Positions 50,897-58,987 of a DNA stretch of 64,000 nt are shown piece by piece. The stretch comes from Rhizobium sp. ACO-34A (GTDB taxonomy: Bacteria; Pseudomonadota; Alphaproteobacteria; Rhizobiales; Rhizobiaceae). Made by a program: the position numbers and the translations under genes. The notes under the pieces were generated by a model that had not been told where the DNA came from, searched no databases, and saw only the letters and a program-made list of their open reading frames with translations. Each line of letters begins with the position of its first letter. Position 1 is the first letter of the stretch. The stretch spans positions 2,235,001 through 2,299,000 of the forward strand of contig CP021371.1 of NCBI GenBank assembly GCA_002600635.1, in the 5' to 3' direction.

Positions 50897-52054
50897 TCAA
50901 AGCCAGAAGAACAGAAGTTCGAAGATCGCGTCGAAGGCTTTCTGACGCAGCGTCCCCTCACCCACCGGTTCCGCGCTTTTCAGCGCCAGTTCGCGCAGCG
51001 GCCGTTCGCCCGAATAGATCGTCAGATTGCCGACATCCGCGCCCTCAGCCACAGGCGCCCTGAGCGGCCAGTGATAGACGATCTTCGCCTGCAGCCGTTC
51101 GGGGTTGTTGATCGGCACGTAGACGTCGACCGGAAGCGGTGTCACCAGCGCCACCTTGCCCTTGTCTCCGCCATAGACGCTTGCCTCGCCGACGGTTTCC
51201 CCGGCCTTGAAGAGATTGCGCATTTCAAAGGTGGTGAAACCCCAGTCCAGCAACCTGTTGGCCTCTTCCGTGCGTTCCTTGTCGCTGGCGACACCGTTCA
51301 TCGCCAGGAAAAGCCGCCTGCCCTGCCGTTCCGCGGACGTCAGGATGGAATAGCCTGCTCCCTCGGCAAAGCCGGTCGCGAGGCCGTCAGCGCCGGAAGC
51401 CAGCATCGGGTTGCGATTGCGCTGTAGGATCTTGTTCCACTCGAATTCCGGCTGCGACAGCAACCGGTAGAAATCCGGATAGGTCGTCTGCAGGTGGCGC
51501 GCCAGCCGCATCATGTCCGATAGCGTTGTCTTGTTATCCGGATGAGGCAGCCCGGTGGAGTTGGCGAAATAGCTTCCCGTCAAGCCGAGAGCCTTCGCCC
51601 GTTCGTTCATGCGTTCGGTAAACTTCGCTTCGCTCCCAGTCATGCCCTCGGCAAGGATGATGCAGCCGTCATTGGCCATCTGGACGGCGATGCCCTTCAC
51701 CAGATCCTCGACGCGGATGTCCGATTTCAGCGCGGCAAACATCGTCGAGGTGCGCGAAGGTGCGCCGCCGGTGCGCCACGCATATTCCGAAACCCGATAG
51801 ATCGTATCGAGGCTGATCTCGCCGCGCGTCAGCGCATCGAACACCACTTCCAGTGTCATCATCTTGGCAAGCGATGCAGGAGGGAAAGGCGTGTCCTCTC
51901 CCTTCGAAAGCAGGACGGTACCGGTTGAAGCTTCGATCAGCAGGACCTGTGCCGCCTTCGTCTCGAAAATCGGACTGGGCGCCTTCTGCGCCATGGTGCC
52001 TATCGGGAGAAGAAAGCCCAGGATGAGGACGGCAAGGGCAAGGCTCTGTCGCAT
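50897..52054 (-). CDS. D-alanyl-D-alanine carboxypeptidase-like protein with altered active-site motifs
   Basis: A 385-residue penicillin-binding protein of the DacA/DacC (PBP5/6) type. It has a signal peptide (MRQSLALAVLILGFLLPIGTM, cleaved after AQ), the carboxypeptidase domain and a C-terminal PBP5-like beta domain. The final FELLFFWL stretch could act as a short membrane anchor. The catalytic SxxK is intact (SLAK in PPASLAKMMT). The usual SxN triad is replaced by M-A-N in AVQMANDGCI, and KTG by A-T-G in DGLATGFAEG. Both were checked in the DNA, so neither is a read error in translation. Activity may be reduced or altered. Confidence 0.88.
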   Translation of the reverse strand: MRQSLALAVLILGFLLPIGTMAQKAPSPIFETKAAQVLLIEASTGTVLLSKGEDTPFPPASLAKMMTLEVVFDALTRGEISLDTIYRVSEYAWRTGGAPSRTSTMFAALKSDIRVEDLVKGIAVQMANDGCIILAEGMTGSEAKFTERMNERAKALGLTGSYFANSTGLPHPDNKTTLSDMMRLARHLQTTYPDFYRLLSQPEFEWNKILQRNRNPMLASGADGLATGFAEGAGYSILTSAERQGRRLFLAMNGVASDKERTEEANRLLDWGFTTFEMRNLFKAGETVGEASVYGGDKGKVALVTPLPVDVYVPINNPERLQAKIVYHWPLRAPVAEGADVGNLTIYSGERPLRELALKSAEPVGEGTLRQKAFDAIFELLFFWL

Positions 52055-52110
52055 GGTCCTCTTCTGCTGCTCCTGCCTGCATCAGCGGCAGGCATACTCG
52101 ACGATAGCAC

Positions 52111-53157
52111 TTAGCGGCTGCCGGAAAGCTTGGTGGCGCCGCGTCTGACCGAAGCGAGAATCGATGCTTCCGTCAGGCCGTCATTGCGCACCATAATGGC
52201 GTCGAAGGCAAGCGCGGAGCGGGGAACGGTGGCGCCTTCCGCATAGGCGGCGGCAGGAACGCCGGCCGGCAGGCGCAGGTAATGGCCGTCAAGCGGACGT
52301 GGATACGGCATGGGGCCGTATTCAGGCAGAAGTACGAACTGGTCGAAGGCCGCCACGGCCGGAGCAACCGGCTGCGCGGCCGCAACCGGCCCGCCGGAAG
52401 GTGTCTGTCCGGCAAGGCTTGTCTGGATCGCGGGCGCCTGCAGCGTCATGCTCTGCGGTATAGTGTTGCGGGCGGAGGCGACCATGACACCACTGGCGAT
52501 CTGGCCCTGCGGACTGATGGCCGGGAAGCGGTCGCCCTTCTTGCTGTAGGAGGCCATCAGGTAGGGCATGTCGTTGCCGTCCATGCGTGCCGGGCCGACA
52601 TATTGCACGCGAACCTTGCCGGTGCCGCTATGGGCCATGTCGAGCATGTCGGCGGTCTTGTTGGAAAGGTCGATGATGCGATCCGAATGGAAAGGACCAC
52701 GATCATTGATGCGAACGATGACGGATGTGCCGTTGTCGATATTGGTCACGCGCGCATAGCTTGGCAGCGGCAGCGTGGGATGCGCCGCGGAGAGGTAATA
52801 CTGGTCATAGAGCTCGCCGTTCGCCGTCAGGCGGCCGTGAAAGGCTGAACCATACCAGGACGCCATGCCGACCTTGTCGTAATTCGGATTGTCGTCGGGA
52901 ACGTAGACCTTGCCCTTCACTGTGTATGGCTTGCCGACCATGTAGCGGCCACCGCCCTTGGGCACCGGGCCGTTGGCGACGAGGCGCGGGCTTGCCTTCA
53001 CGCCGTATTCCGATTCGGAGAAGTATTCCTTGCCGTGTTTTTTGGGCTTTTTCTCGTTGCTGGTCGTGGAGCATGAGGCAACGGAAACACAAAGAAGTGA
53101 CAAAGCGAGCCATTTGGCTCCGATGACCAGAGATCCGCTGCCTGTCTTGATTTTCAT
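52111..53157 (-). CDS. rlpA: Septal ring lytic transglycosylase RlpA family lipoprotein
   Basis: A 348-residue protein with a lipoprotein signal (LLCVSVASC, lipid-attached Cys at the end). The double-psi beta-barrel is clear: MASWYGSAFHGRLTANGE, ARVTNIDNGTSVIVRINDRGPF and RIIDLSNKTADML. RlpA enzymes cleave glycan strands lacking stem peptides at division sites. No SPOR domain is seen at the C-terminus, which is Pro/Ala-rich instead. ATG 53157 is preferred over the GTG nine bases upstream. It lies 56 bases upstream of the DacC-like gene on the same strand. Confidence 0.9.
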   Translation of the reverse strand: MKIKTGSGSLVIGAKWLALSLLCVSVASCSTTSNEKKPKKHGKEYFSESEYGVKASPRLVANGPVPKGGGRYMVGKPYTVKGKVYVPDDNPNYDKVGMASWYGSAFHGRLTANGELYDQYYLSAAHPTLPLPSYARVTNIDNGTSVIVRINDRGPFHSDRIIDLSNKTADMLDMAHSGTGKVRVQYVGPARMDGNDMPYLMASYSKKGDRFPAISPQGQIASGVMVASARNTIPQSMTLQAPAIQTSLAGQTPSGGPVAAAQPVAPAVAAFDQFVLLPEYGPMPYPRPLDGHYLRLPAGVPAAAYAEGATVPRSALAFDAIMVRNDGLTEASILASVRRGATKLSGSR

Positions 53158-53485
53158 GTGTCCCACTTATTCCATTAGTCTTGCCGCGGCGTCCCCGACC
53201 GCTGCCGGAAAGAAACGACGTTTCCACCCGACTGGCTATCTGCAATGGTAAAAAGAAAGCTTTGACAACGTGGCGGAATTGAGAAAAATCTGTGCATGTA
53301 GTCGCCATTCGTTGTTTATGGTTAACGAACGGTAAATCGAATACTCTGTCGTAATGGACTGTTACTTGCGGTCTCCCCGCGACGGGTTCGCAGCGGCTAT
53401 CAACGGGACAACACCTCTTCTCATCTGAGCAGGACGGAAATCCAGCTTGCCAAGTGCGGCAGCTTTGCGCATAACGCGAACGTCC
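53158..53485. other. Noncoding gap between rlpA and tRNA-Ser
   Basis: A 328-base stretch with no convincing gene. It should contain the rlpA promoter on the minus strand and the tRNA promoter on the plus strand. An element TTAA-N7-TAAA at 53322-53336 is close to but does not match the CtrA consensus. No other structure was recognised. Confidence 0.55.
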
Positions 53486-53575
53486 GGATGGGTGGCCGAG
53501 CGGTTTAAGGCACCGGTCTTGAAAACCGGCGTAGGTGAGAGCCTACCGTGGGTTCGAATCCCACCCCATCCGCCA
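53486..53575 (+). tRNA. tRNA-Ser(UGA)
   Basis: A 90-base class II tRNA with encoded CCA. The acceptor stem GGATGGG pairs with CCCATCC, the anticodon loop CTTGAAA carries TGA between CCGGT/ACCGG, a long variable arm follows, and the T arm is GTGGG-TTCGAAT-CCCAC. Its 3' end overlaps the antisense end of the serine recombinase gene, and the element beyond it begins here, so it serves as the integration site. Confidence 0.98.
53543..53575. other. Candidate attachment site (attL) in the tRNA-Ser 3' end
   Basis: The recombinase reading frame enters the tRNA gene antisense, and its last ten codons plus the TAG stop are encoded by tRNA sequence. That places the junction between chromosome and element within or right at the tRNA 3' end. 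A duplicate of part of this segment should be at the far end of the element, outside the window. Confidence 0.65.
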
Positions 53576-55192
53576 CTTCGGTACAAAACCGGGAACGCCG
53601 ATTCCCGCCGACTTCCCTCCTTTAGCGGCCACAAGTGTCCTCAACAGGGTGCCTTTGCTCCCTTTGATGTAGATTGCGTCGTCGGCGACCTCGACGCGCT
53701 GGGCGAAGGCCCGGACGTGATCCCGCCGATAGCCGCCCTCTACGAGACGAAGCCGGCTGCGCGCCTCGGTCGCCAGTTCCCGCACCGCCGCGCCCGTGAG
53801 GGCGTTGTGTGTCGAGCTTTGGAGCATGGCTTCGATCCGGGCGGCGTCGGCCCGCGCCTGATCTCGAATCGCCGTGAGACCGGCAATGCGCTCGGAAAGG
53901 GCAGATTCGGCCGGATCGAGCGAACCCGCCTCGATGGCGTCGTAGAGACGATTGAGGCGGTGATCGGCCTCGGTCGCGCGCTGGCGCAACTCCCCAATAT
54001 GCTGGCTGCGCCGCTCGACGCCTTCCTGCCGGCGATCCAGAAGCGAGGCGAGCACGACTTCGATCCGCTCGGGGTCGAGAACCCGTTCCTCAAGATGAGC
54101 CACTACCATGCGGTCCAGCTTGTCCATGGGGATCGCTCGGCCCTTGCAGCCGATTTCGCCCTGTCGCGCCTTGATGGAGCAGGCATAGTAGCGATAGCGG
54201 CCGTTCTTGCCGGTGCGCAGCGTCATGGCCCCGCCGCACTTGCCGCAGTAGCAGATGCCGGTGAGCAGGTTCGGGCTACTGACGACGCGCGGCGGCGTCA
54301 CCTTCGGGTTGCGAGCCTGCAAGCACTGCTGGATAACCTCGAACGTCTCAAGGTCGATCAGCGGCGGCACCTGGACGGTGACGACTTCCTCCTTGGGTTT
54401 CAGCTCCTTTGCCTTGGAGCGCATGTTGAACTGATGCTCGCCGATATAGGTGCGCCGCGTCAGGACGCGATGAAGCTGACCGATGCCCCAACGTCCACCG
54501 TTGCGGGTCATGATGCGGTTTTTGTTCAGGTGATTGACGATAGCCTTCACACCCAACGGGCCGGAGGTGCCGTCGCCTTCCGACGCAAGGCGGAAGATCA
54601 GCCGCACGGTGTCGGCGTGCAGCGGGTCGATTTCCAGCTTCTTCTTGATCTTTGCGCCGCGCTGCTCGGCATCGACGACGCGATAGCCGATGGGCGGCAG
54701 GGAGCCGTTCCAGAAGCCTTGCCGGGCATTCTCCTTCAAGGCGCGCAGGACGTGCTTAGCGTTCTCCTTCGACTGGTATTCGTCGAAGAGCGACATGATC
54801 CGCCGCATCATCTGGTGGATCGGATCGTCACCAAGCTCCTGCGTCATGGAAACGAGCTTGACGCCGTTCTTCGCCAATTTCCGGTAATAGTATTCCATCT
54901 CAAATTCGTCGCGGAAGAAGCGCGAGAAGCTGTGAACCACGACAATATCGAAGGGCGCGGGCTTGGACGTGCCTGCCTCGATCATGCGCTGGAACTCCGG
55001 GCGCTTGTCATTCGTGGCCGACGCGCCCGGTTCAACAAAAGTCTCCACGAGATGATACCCGCGTTCCTGGCAATACGCCTCGCCCTGCCGCTTCTGGTCG
55101 GGGATCGACACGTCATGCTCGGCCTGTCGCGCCGTCGAGACGCGCAGGTAGAGGGCGGCGCGCACAGCGACATGAGGGCTCTGGATGTTCAT
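53543..55192 (-). CDS. Large serine recombinase (integrase)
   Basis: A 549-residue recombinase. The N-terminal resolvase domain (about 10-160) contains the nucleophile Ser19 in YLRVSTARQ. The recombinase domain (about 170-280) and the zinc ribbon (CYCGKCGG ... YYACSIKARQGEIGC, about 315-350) follow, then a coiled coil used to control integration direction. The last residues, WRMGWDSNPR, come from antisense tRNA-Ser sequence. The start overlaps the TumA-like gene by 4 bases. It likely catalyses integration and excision of the element at the tRNA-Ser gene; a separate directionality factor is not identified here. Confidence 0.93.
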   Translation of the reverse strand: MNIQSPHVAVRAALYLRVSTARQAEHDVSIPDQKRQGEAYCQERGYHLVETFVEPGASATNDKRPEFQRMIEAGTSKPAPFDIVVVHSFSRFFRDEFEMEYYYRKLAKNGVKLVSMTQELGDDPIHQMMRRIMSLFDEYQSKENAKHVLRALKENARQGFWNGSLPPIGYRVVDAEQRGAKIKKKLEIDPLHADTVRLIFRLASEGDGTSGPLGVKAIVNHLNKNRIMTRNGGRWGIGQLHRVLTRRTYIGEHQFNMRSKAKELKPKEEVVTVQVPPLIDLETFEVIQQCLQARNPKVTPPRVVSSPNLLTGICYCGKCGGAMTLRTGKNGRYRYYACSIKARQGEIGCKGRAIPMDKLDRMVVAHLEERVLDPERIEVVLASLLDRRQEGVERRSQHIGELRQRATEADHRLNRLYDAIEAGSLDPAESALSERIAGLTAIRDQARADAARIEAMLQSSTHNALTGAAVRELATEARSRLRLVEGGYRRDHVRAFAQRVEVADDAIYIKGSKGTLLRTLVAAKGGKSAGIGVPGFVPKWRMGWDSNPR

Positions 55193-55587
55193 CGCCGGCC
55201 TCCCGCCGCCTTCCGAGGCTCCGCGCGGTCGATCAAGGGCAACACCAACTCCACCCGGTCATGGACGACCTTGGGCGCAAGCTTGCGGCCCTGACCCTTC
55301 TCCAAGCGAACAAGGCCATAGCTCTCCATCGTCTTCATGGTGCGAGACAGGTTGGATATGGCCCGGCCGGTGATCTCGGCGAGTTCCTCCAGCGAGCCCG
55401 GCGCTTTCTCGGCGATGATACGCAGCAGCTCGCGGTTCTCGGTGGAGAGAACCTGGGCAAAGGATTTTGTGGAGGTGAACCACACTTTCGGATCGCCCGG
55501 CGCTGGCTTTTCCTCGCCGCGCGCGATCCGCATGGTGCGGGCTTTCATTTCTTCGTAGTCGGCAATCCCGACTTTCAGTGTGGTCAT
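55189..55587 (-). CDS. TumA-like antitoxin (MarR-type winged helix)
   Basis: A 132-residue DNA-binding protein starting MTTLKVGIADYEEMKART. The winged helix (about residues 58-105) contains GSLEELAEITGRAISNLSRTM, with wing LEKGQGRKLAPKVV. The family (HVO_A0114-type putative DNA-binding proteins) is regularly found next to TumE-type toxins as the probable antitoxin and autorepressor. A much longer open frame is unlikely because its first 89 residues are antisense-like Arg/Gly-rich sequence overlapping tumE. Its ATG overlaps the tumE stop by 4 bases, and its stop overlaps the recombinase start by 4 bases. Confidence 0.8.
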   Translation of the reverse strand: MTTLKVGIADYEEMKARTMRIARGEEKPAPGDPKVWFTSTKSFAQVLSTENRELLRIIAEKAPGSLEELAEITGRAISNLSRTMKTMESYGLVRLEKGQGRKLAPKVVHDRVELVLPLIDRAEPRKAAGGRR

Positions 55588-55937
55588 AGCACGCCTCGCT
55601 CCTTCAACACCGCGTCCACCGCCTGCCAGAAGTCGGCCAGCAGCGTGGCCGCGTCCTCGTAGGCGTAGGGCTTCACGGTCTGGAGGCGGTGCCGGTGGTC
55701 CAACGGCTTGCCGCGCCTGCCCCGGCCGACCGGATGGGCGTTGTCGAAGCCGACCAACCGTTCGCCCGAAGGCCCGTGAAGCGTGAGCGAGTAATCGAGG
55801 CCGTGCGGCTTCTCCGACGACGCCGGAACGCGGGTGACGATGAACTTCACCCAATGGCCGCCCTCGGGATCGACAACGAGCACCTGACTGTCGAGGTCCA
55901 GAAGCGTGTCGAGGCTCGGATCACGATCCTCGCTCAT
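55584..55937 (-). CDS. TumE-like toxin (formerly DUF6516 type)
   Basis: A 117-residue protein matching the TumE toxin family as I recall it: a beta-rich core (SQVLVVDPEGGHWVKFIV, HGLDYSLTLHG, RLVGFDNAHPV), a histidine-rich turn DHRHRLQTVKPYAYE and a C-terminal helix ATLLADFWQAVDAVL. The His/Arg cluster and the PYxYxDAxxLLxDFW segment are the visible signature. The toxin target is not stated here. It sits between the 105-residue unknown gene and TumA-like antitoxin, with 4-base overlaps on both sides. Confidence 0.78.
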   Translation of the reverse strand: MSEDRDPSLDTLLDLDSQVLVVDPEGGHWVKFIVTRVPASSEKPHGLDYSLTLHGPSGERLVGFDNAHPVGRGRRGKPLDHRHRLQTVKPYAYEDAATLLADFWQAVDAVLKERGVL

Positions 55938-56251
55938 GGCTTTTTCTTATCACTTGCTGATAAGAAATTCAAACCCTTTTCGGGGTCGTTGATAGGGCCG
56001 AACAGGCGGTCGAGCACATCGCCGAAGTAGCGCTCGAAGATGTCGATTTCTTCCTCGGTGATCGGCACCTTCTCCGGCCAGTCGTCGAAGACCGGCAGCT
56101 TCTCCACATCGAAGGCGTCGGGCGGACTTCCGCGCGGCGTGCCGAAGCGCGGCGTGGGTTCGTCATCGTAATCATAGAGGTCATCGGGGAGTGTCTTCGG
56201 GATGGGCTGTCGAGGGCGTCCTTTTCGGACGCGACGGCGCTTCGCGCACAT
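55934..56251 (-). CDS. Unknown 105-residue protein heading the TA-recombinase operon
   Basis: The start ATG 56251 follows a strong GGAGGA ribosome site. The N-terminus is very basic (MCAKRRRVRKGRPRQP), the middle is Pro/Asp-rich, and the C-terminal 50 residues are acidic and probably helical (ITEEEIDIFERYFGDVLDRLFG). No known domain is recognised. Its stop overlaps the tumE start by 4 bases, so the three small genes and the recombinase are translated as a chain. It could bind DNA at the attachment site, or be a third TA component; both are speculation. Confidence 0.7.
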   Translation of the reverse strand: MCAKRRRVRKGRPRQPIPKTLPDDLYDYDDEPTPRFGTPRGSPPDAFDVEKLPVFDDWPEKVPITEEEIDIFERYFGDVLDRLFGPINDPEKGLNFLSASDKKKP

Positions 56252-56412
56252 GGAATCCTCCGTGGTTCGTTGCTGGATTCCGGGCGGCTGGAAGCCCGGA
56301 ACTAGGCGAACCTTGGAGGGCAATCGGCGGCCTGTAGCGTGCCGCATTTGCGGCTACACGCTGGCGGCACCCCCTGCTATCGGTGATGCGAAGACGGATT
56401 TGCAGAGGAGAG

Positions 56413-57342
56413 CTACCCTACGCTTCCGGCAAACCGCTCGGCTAGGCGGCCCCGTTTGAACGCCTCCGCAACCAGATCAACGAACGTTCGCGTCTTGGCC
56501 GGCAGGAGTGTGCGCGAGGCATAATAGAGCGAAATCGCTCCCGCATCGGAATACCAACGCGGGAGGAGGCGAACGAGGCTGCCGTTCTCAAGCTCTGGCA
56601 ACACGTCGGGCACCGCGAGCATCGCCACACCGAGGCCGAGCCTTGCGGCCTCGCGCATCGCGGCCGGGTCATTGACCACGATCTTTTCGGGCAACGTCGC
56701 CATCATTTCGGCTCCCGCTGCGTCCCGCATTGCCCAATGACGGATGCGGCCGGTCCTGAGTGAGCGCATGACGATTCCGTCGAAGTGCGATAGCCCGGCC
56801 GGATCGGTCGGCGGTGTGTGCTCCGCCATGTAGGCAGGCGACGCCACGGCGACGATGTGGGCGGGTGCCAGCGTCCGGGCGACGATGCCCGGAGCAAGAT
56901 CGAAGCCCCCGCCGATCGCTACGTCATAGCCCTCGGCGACAAGATCGACCGGGCGGTTCTCGAAATGCCATTCCGGCCGGATGAGCGGGTATCGGCGCAA
57001 GAGTTCCGGCAGCAGTGGCAGGATGTGAGTGACGCCGAAGGTGGGGCTGAGGCTGACCTTCAGCACGCCCGCCGGCTCGGATGCACCGGACGAGGCATCG
57101 GCGATAGCCGCTTGTAGGGCGTCGAGATTGCCGCCGATCGACTGGAGAAAGCGTTCACCAGCCTCGGTCAGCATGAGCTTGCGGGTGGAGCGCTGGAACA
57201 GCCGCACGCCAAGGTTCCGCTCCAGCATCGCCACGTTGCGGCTGACGGCGGCCGGGGTGAGTGCCATGCGCCGCGCCGCCTCCGAGAAGCTGGAGGTTTC
57301 CGCGCTTTTGACGAAGCTTTCGAGGTTGGCCAGCGTCTCCAT
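56413..57342 (-). CDS. LysR-family transcriptional regulator
   Basis: A 309-residue LTTR. The N-terminal winged helix (METLANLESFVKSAETSSFS, recognition helix RRMALTPAAVSRNVAMLE) and the C-terminal ligand domain (about 90-290, with VSLSPTFGV) are clear. It is of the CrgA-like group common among redox and quinone-responsive regulators. It is divergent from an SDR gene, with a 5-base-arm palindrome between them, so it most likely controls that gene and itself. The ligand is unknown. Confidence 0.9.
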   Translation of the reverse strand: METLANLESFVKSAETSSFSEAARRMALTPAAVSRNVAMLERNLGVRLFQRSTRKLMLTEAGERFLQSIGGNLDALQAAIADASSGASEPAGVLKVSLSPTFGVTHILPLLPELLRRYPLIRPEWHFENRPVDLVAEGYDVAIGGGFDLAPGIVARTLAPAHIVAVASPAYMAEHTPPTDPAGLSHFDGIVMRSLRTGRIRHWAMRDAAGAEMMATLPEKIVVNDPAAMREAARLGLGVAMLAVPDVLPELENGSLVRLLPRWYSDAGAISLYYASRTLLPAKTRTFVDLVAEAFKRGRLAERFAGSVG

Positions 57343-57359
57343 ACTTCTTTCAACGATCG

Positions 57360-57376
57360 CTTGAAATCAGATCAAG
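57360..57376. promoter_or_regulatory. LysR-type operator (T-N11-A) between lysR and SDR genes
   Basis: CTTGA-N7-TCAAG with perfect 5-base arms (57360-57376), embedding the TTGA-N7-TCAA/T-N11-A pattern of LysR binding sites. It sits 18 bases from the lysR start and about 73 bases from the SDR start, a normal activator position. Confidence 0.6.
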
Positions 57377-57448
57377 AGATTACTCACTAATCGGAAGGAA
57401 ATAAACAGGCCATCTTCGCTCCATCGAAACGCAAACGGAGTGAAGACA

Positions 57449-58201
57449 ATGACCAACACCACCCATTCCCTGACCGGCAAGGTCGCTCTCGTCACCGGCG
57501 GCTCGCGCTCGATCGGTGCGGCCATCGCCAGGAAACTCGCCGCCGATGGTGCGGCAGTTGCCATCACTTACAGCGCTTCGCCCGACAGGGCCGCCCAGGT
57601 CGTCGCCGACATCGAGGCGGCAGGCGGCAAGGCCATCGCTATCGCGGCTGACGCCGGCAGCCCCGAAGCCGTTCGGGGTGCTGTGGCTCAGACCGTCTCG
57701 GCCTTCGGCGGCATCGACATCCTCGTCAACAATGCCGGTGTAGCGGTGAACGCCCCTATCGAGGACTTCAAGTTCGAAGACTATGAGCGGATGATCGCCG
57801 TCAACGTCACCGGCGTTTTCGTCGCCACCCAGGAGGCGGTGCGGCACATGACGCCGGGCGGGCGCATCATCCATATCGGCTCGTCCATGACGCGCTATGC
57901 GGCGTTTCCGACCGCCTCGGTCTATACGCTGACCAAGGGCGCGATCACCGGCTTCAACCGCAGCCTCGTGCGCGACCTCGGCCCGAAGGGCATCACCGTC
58001 AACACGGTCCATCCTGGCCCTACCGATACCGACATGAACCCGGCAGACGGCCCGGTGGCCGCCATCGTCGGCCCCGGCATGGCGATCGGCCGCTACGGCC
58101 AGCCCGCCGAGATCGCCAGCGTCGTCGCCTTCCTCGCCAGCCCTGATGCCGCTTTCGTCACAGGCGCGGACATCGTTGCCGACGGCGGTCTGACTGCCTG
58201 A
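57449..58201 (+). CDS. Short-chain dehydrogenase/reductase (SDR)
   Basis: A 250-residue NAD(P)-dependent oxidoreductase of the classical SDR type. Cofactor motif TGGSRSIGAAIA (about residues 16-27), the NNAGVAV segment, catalytic Ser in GSSMTRY, and YxxxK in VYTLTKGAI are intact. It resembles 3-oxoacyl-ACP reductase-like alcohol dehydrogenases, but the substrate is open. ATG 57449 follows CGGAG. It is read away from the LysR gene and followed 36 bases later by the reductase-like gene. Confidence 0.92.
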   Translation: MTNTTHSLTGKVALVTGGSRSIGAAIARKLAADGAAVAITYSASPDRAAQVVADIEAAGGKAIAIAADAGSPEAVRGAVAQTVSAFGGIDILVNNAGVAVNAPIEDFKFEDYERMIAVNVTGVFVATQEAVRHMTPGGRIIHIGSSMTRYAAFPTASVYTLTKGAITGFNRSLVRDLGPKGITVNTVHPGPTDTDMNPADGPVAAIVGPGMAIGRYGQPAEIASVVAFLASPDAAFVTGADIVADGGLTA

Positions 58202-58237
58202 TCCCCCTGATACTCGAACCTTTGAAAGGACTCTGCC

Positions 58238-58840
58238 ATGAACAGCATCGGCATCATCGGCGCTGGCAATATCGGCCGCGCCTTCGCAACGGCTCTTGCC
58301 AACAACAACATCCGCGCCACGCTTTCCAACAGCCGTGGCCCGGACAGCCTGAAGGATGTGGTCAACGCCATCGGCTCGACAATCGAGGCCGGAACCCGTG
58401 AGGAAGCGGCGTCGAAGGACATCGTGCTCGTCGCAGTCAACTGGTCGAAGCTTCCGGCGGCGCTCGCCGGCCTGCCGGACTTCGGCGGCCGCATCGTCAT
58501 CGACGCCAACAATCCGATCGAAGCGCCGCTGTTCAAGCCCGCCGAACTCAATGGCCGGCTTTCAAGCGAAATCTTCGCGGGTCTTGTTCCCGGCGCGCGC
58601 GTGGTCAAAGCCTTCAATCACCTGCAACCGCACCTGCTATCGGGCGATCCGCGCGCCGAAGGTGGCCGCCGTGTGTTGTTCTATTCTGGCGATGACGCCG
58701 GATCGAAGGCCGAGGTCGGTGCGCTGATCGACCGGCTCGGCTTCTTCGGCATCGACCTCGGGCCGATCTCGGTCGGCGGACGCCTCGTCCAGTTCCCCGG
58801 TGGACCGCTTCCGGCGCTTAACCTCGTGAAGTTCGACTGA
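58238..58840 (+). CDS. NADPH-dependent F420 reductase-like oxidoreductase
   Basis: A 200-residue protein with an N-terminal Rossmann motif GIIGAGNIGRAFATAL (residues 4-19) and a helical C-terminal half, the fold of NADPH:F420 reductases and related dinucleotide enzymes. In bacteria without F420, members use NADPH with other substrates. With the SDR and the LysR regulator it forms a small redox cargo block on the mobile element. The 147-base gap after it ends at convergent DUF2274. Confidence 0.82.
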   Translation: MNSIGIIGAGNIGRAFATALANNNIRATLSNSRGPDSLKDVVNAIGSTIEAGTREEAASKDIVLVAVNWSKLPAALAGLPDFGGRIVIDANNPIEAPLFKPAELNGRLSSEIFAGLVPGARVVKAFNHLQPHLLSGDPRAEGGRRVLFYSGDDAGSKAEVGALIDRLGFFGIDLGPISVGGRLVQFPGGPLPALNLVKFD

Positions 58841-58987
58841 TCGCACGTTGCCCTTCGTATGAACACATCTTCTCCCAGCCGGCAGCCAAGATCTTGGAGG
58901 GCATGGCCGCCTCCCGAAAAAGTTGGCGCTATACGATCGACTTTTTGCGACAAGCTGAACCACCGTCCAGCGTTCTACATCGGCCCT

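Noticed and set aside
53322..53336. CtrA-like site upstream of rlpA (TTAA-N7-TAAA)
   Set aside because: One base off in the second half, and the orientation relative to a promoter is unknown; too weak to annotate.
53543..55294. Long plus-strand frame (615 codons) opposite the recombinase
   Set aside because: It is antisense to a clear serine recombinase, with low-complexity Arg/Ala/Leu composition and no domain; a GC-rich shadow.
58896..58914. GGAGG/CCTCC inverted repeat after the F420-reductase-like gene
   Set aside because: 5-base arms and only a short A/T run behind; not enough for a terminator.
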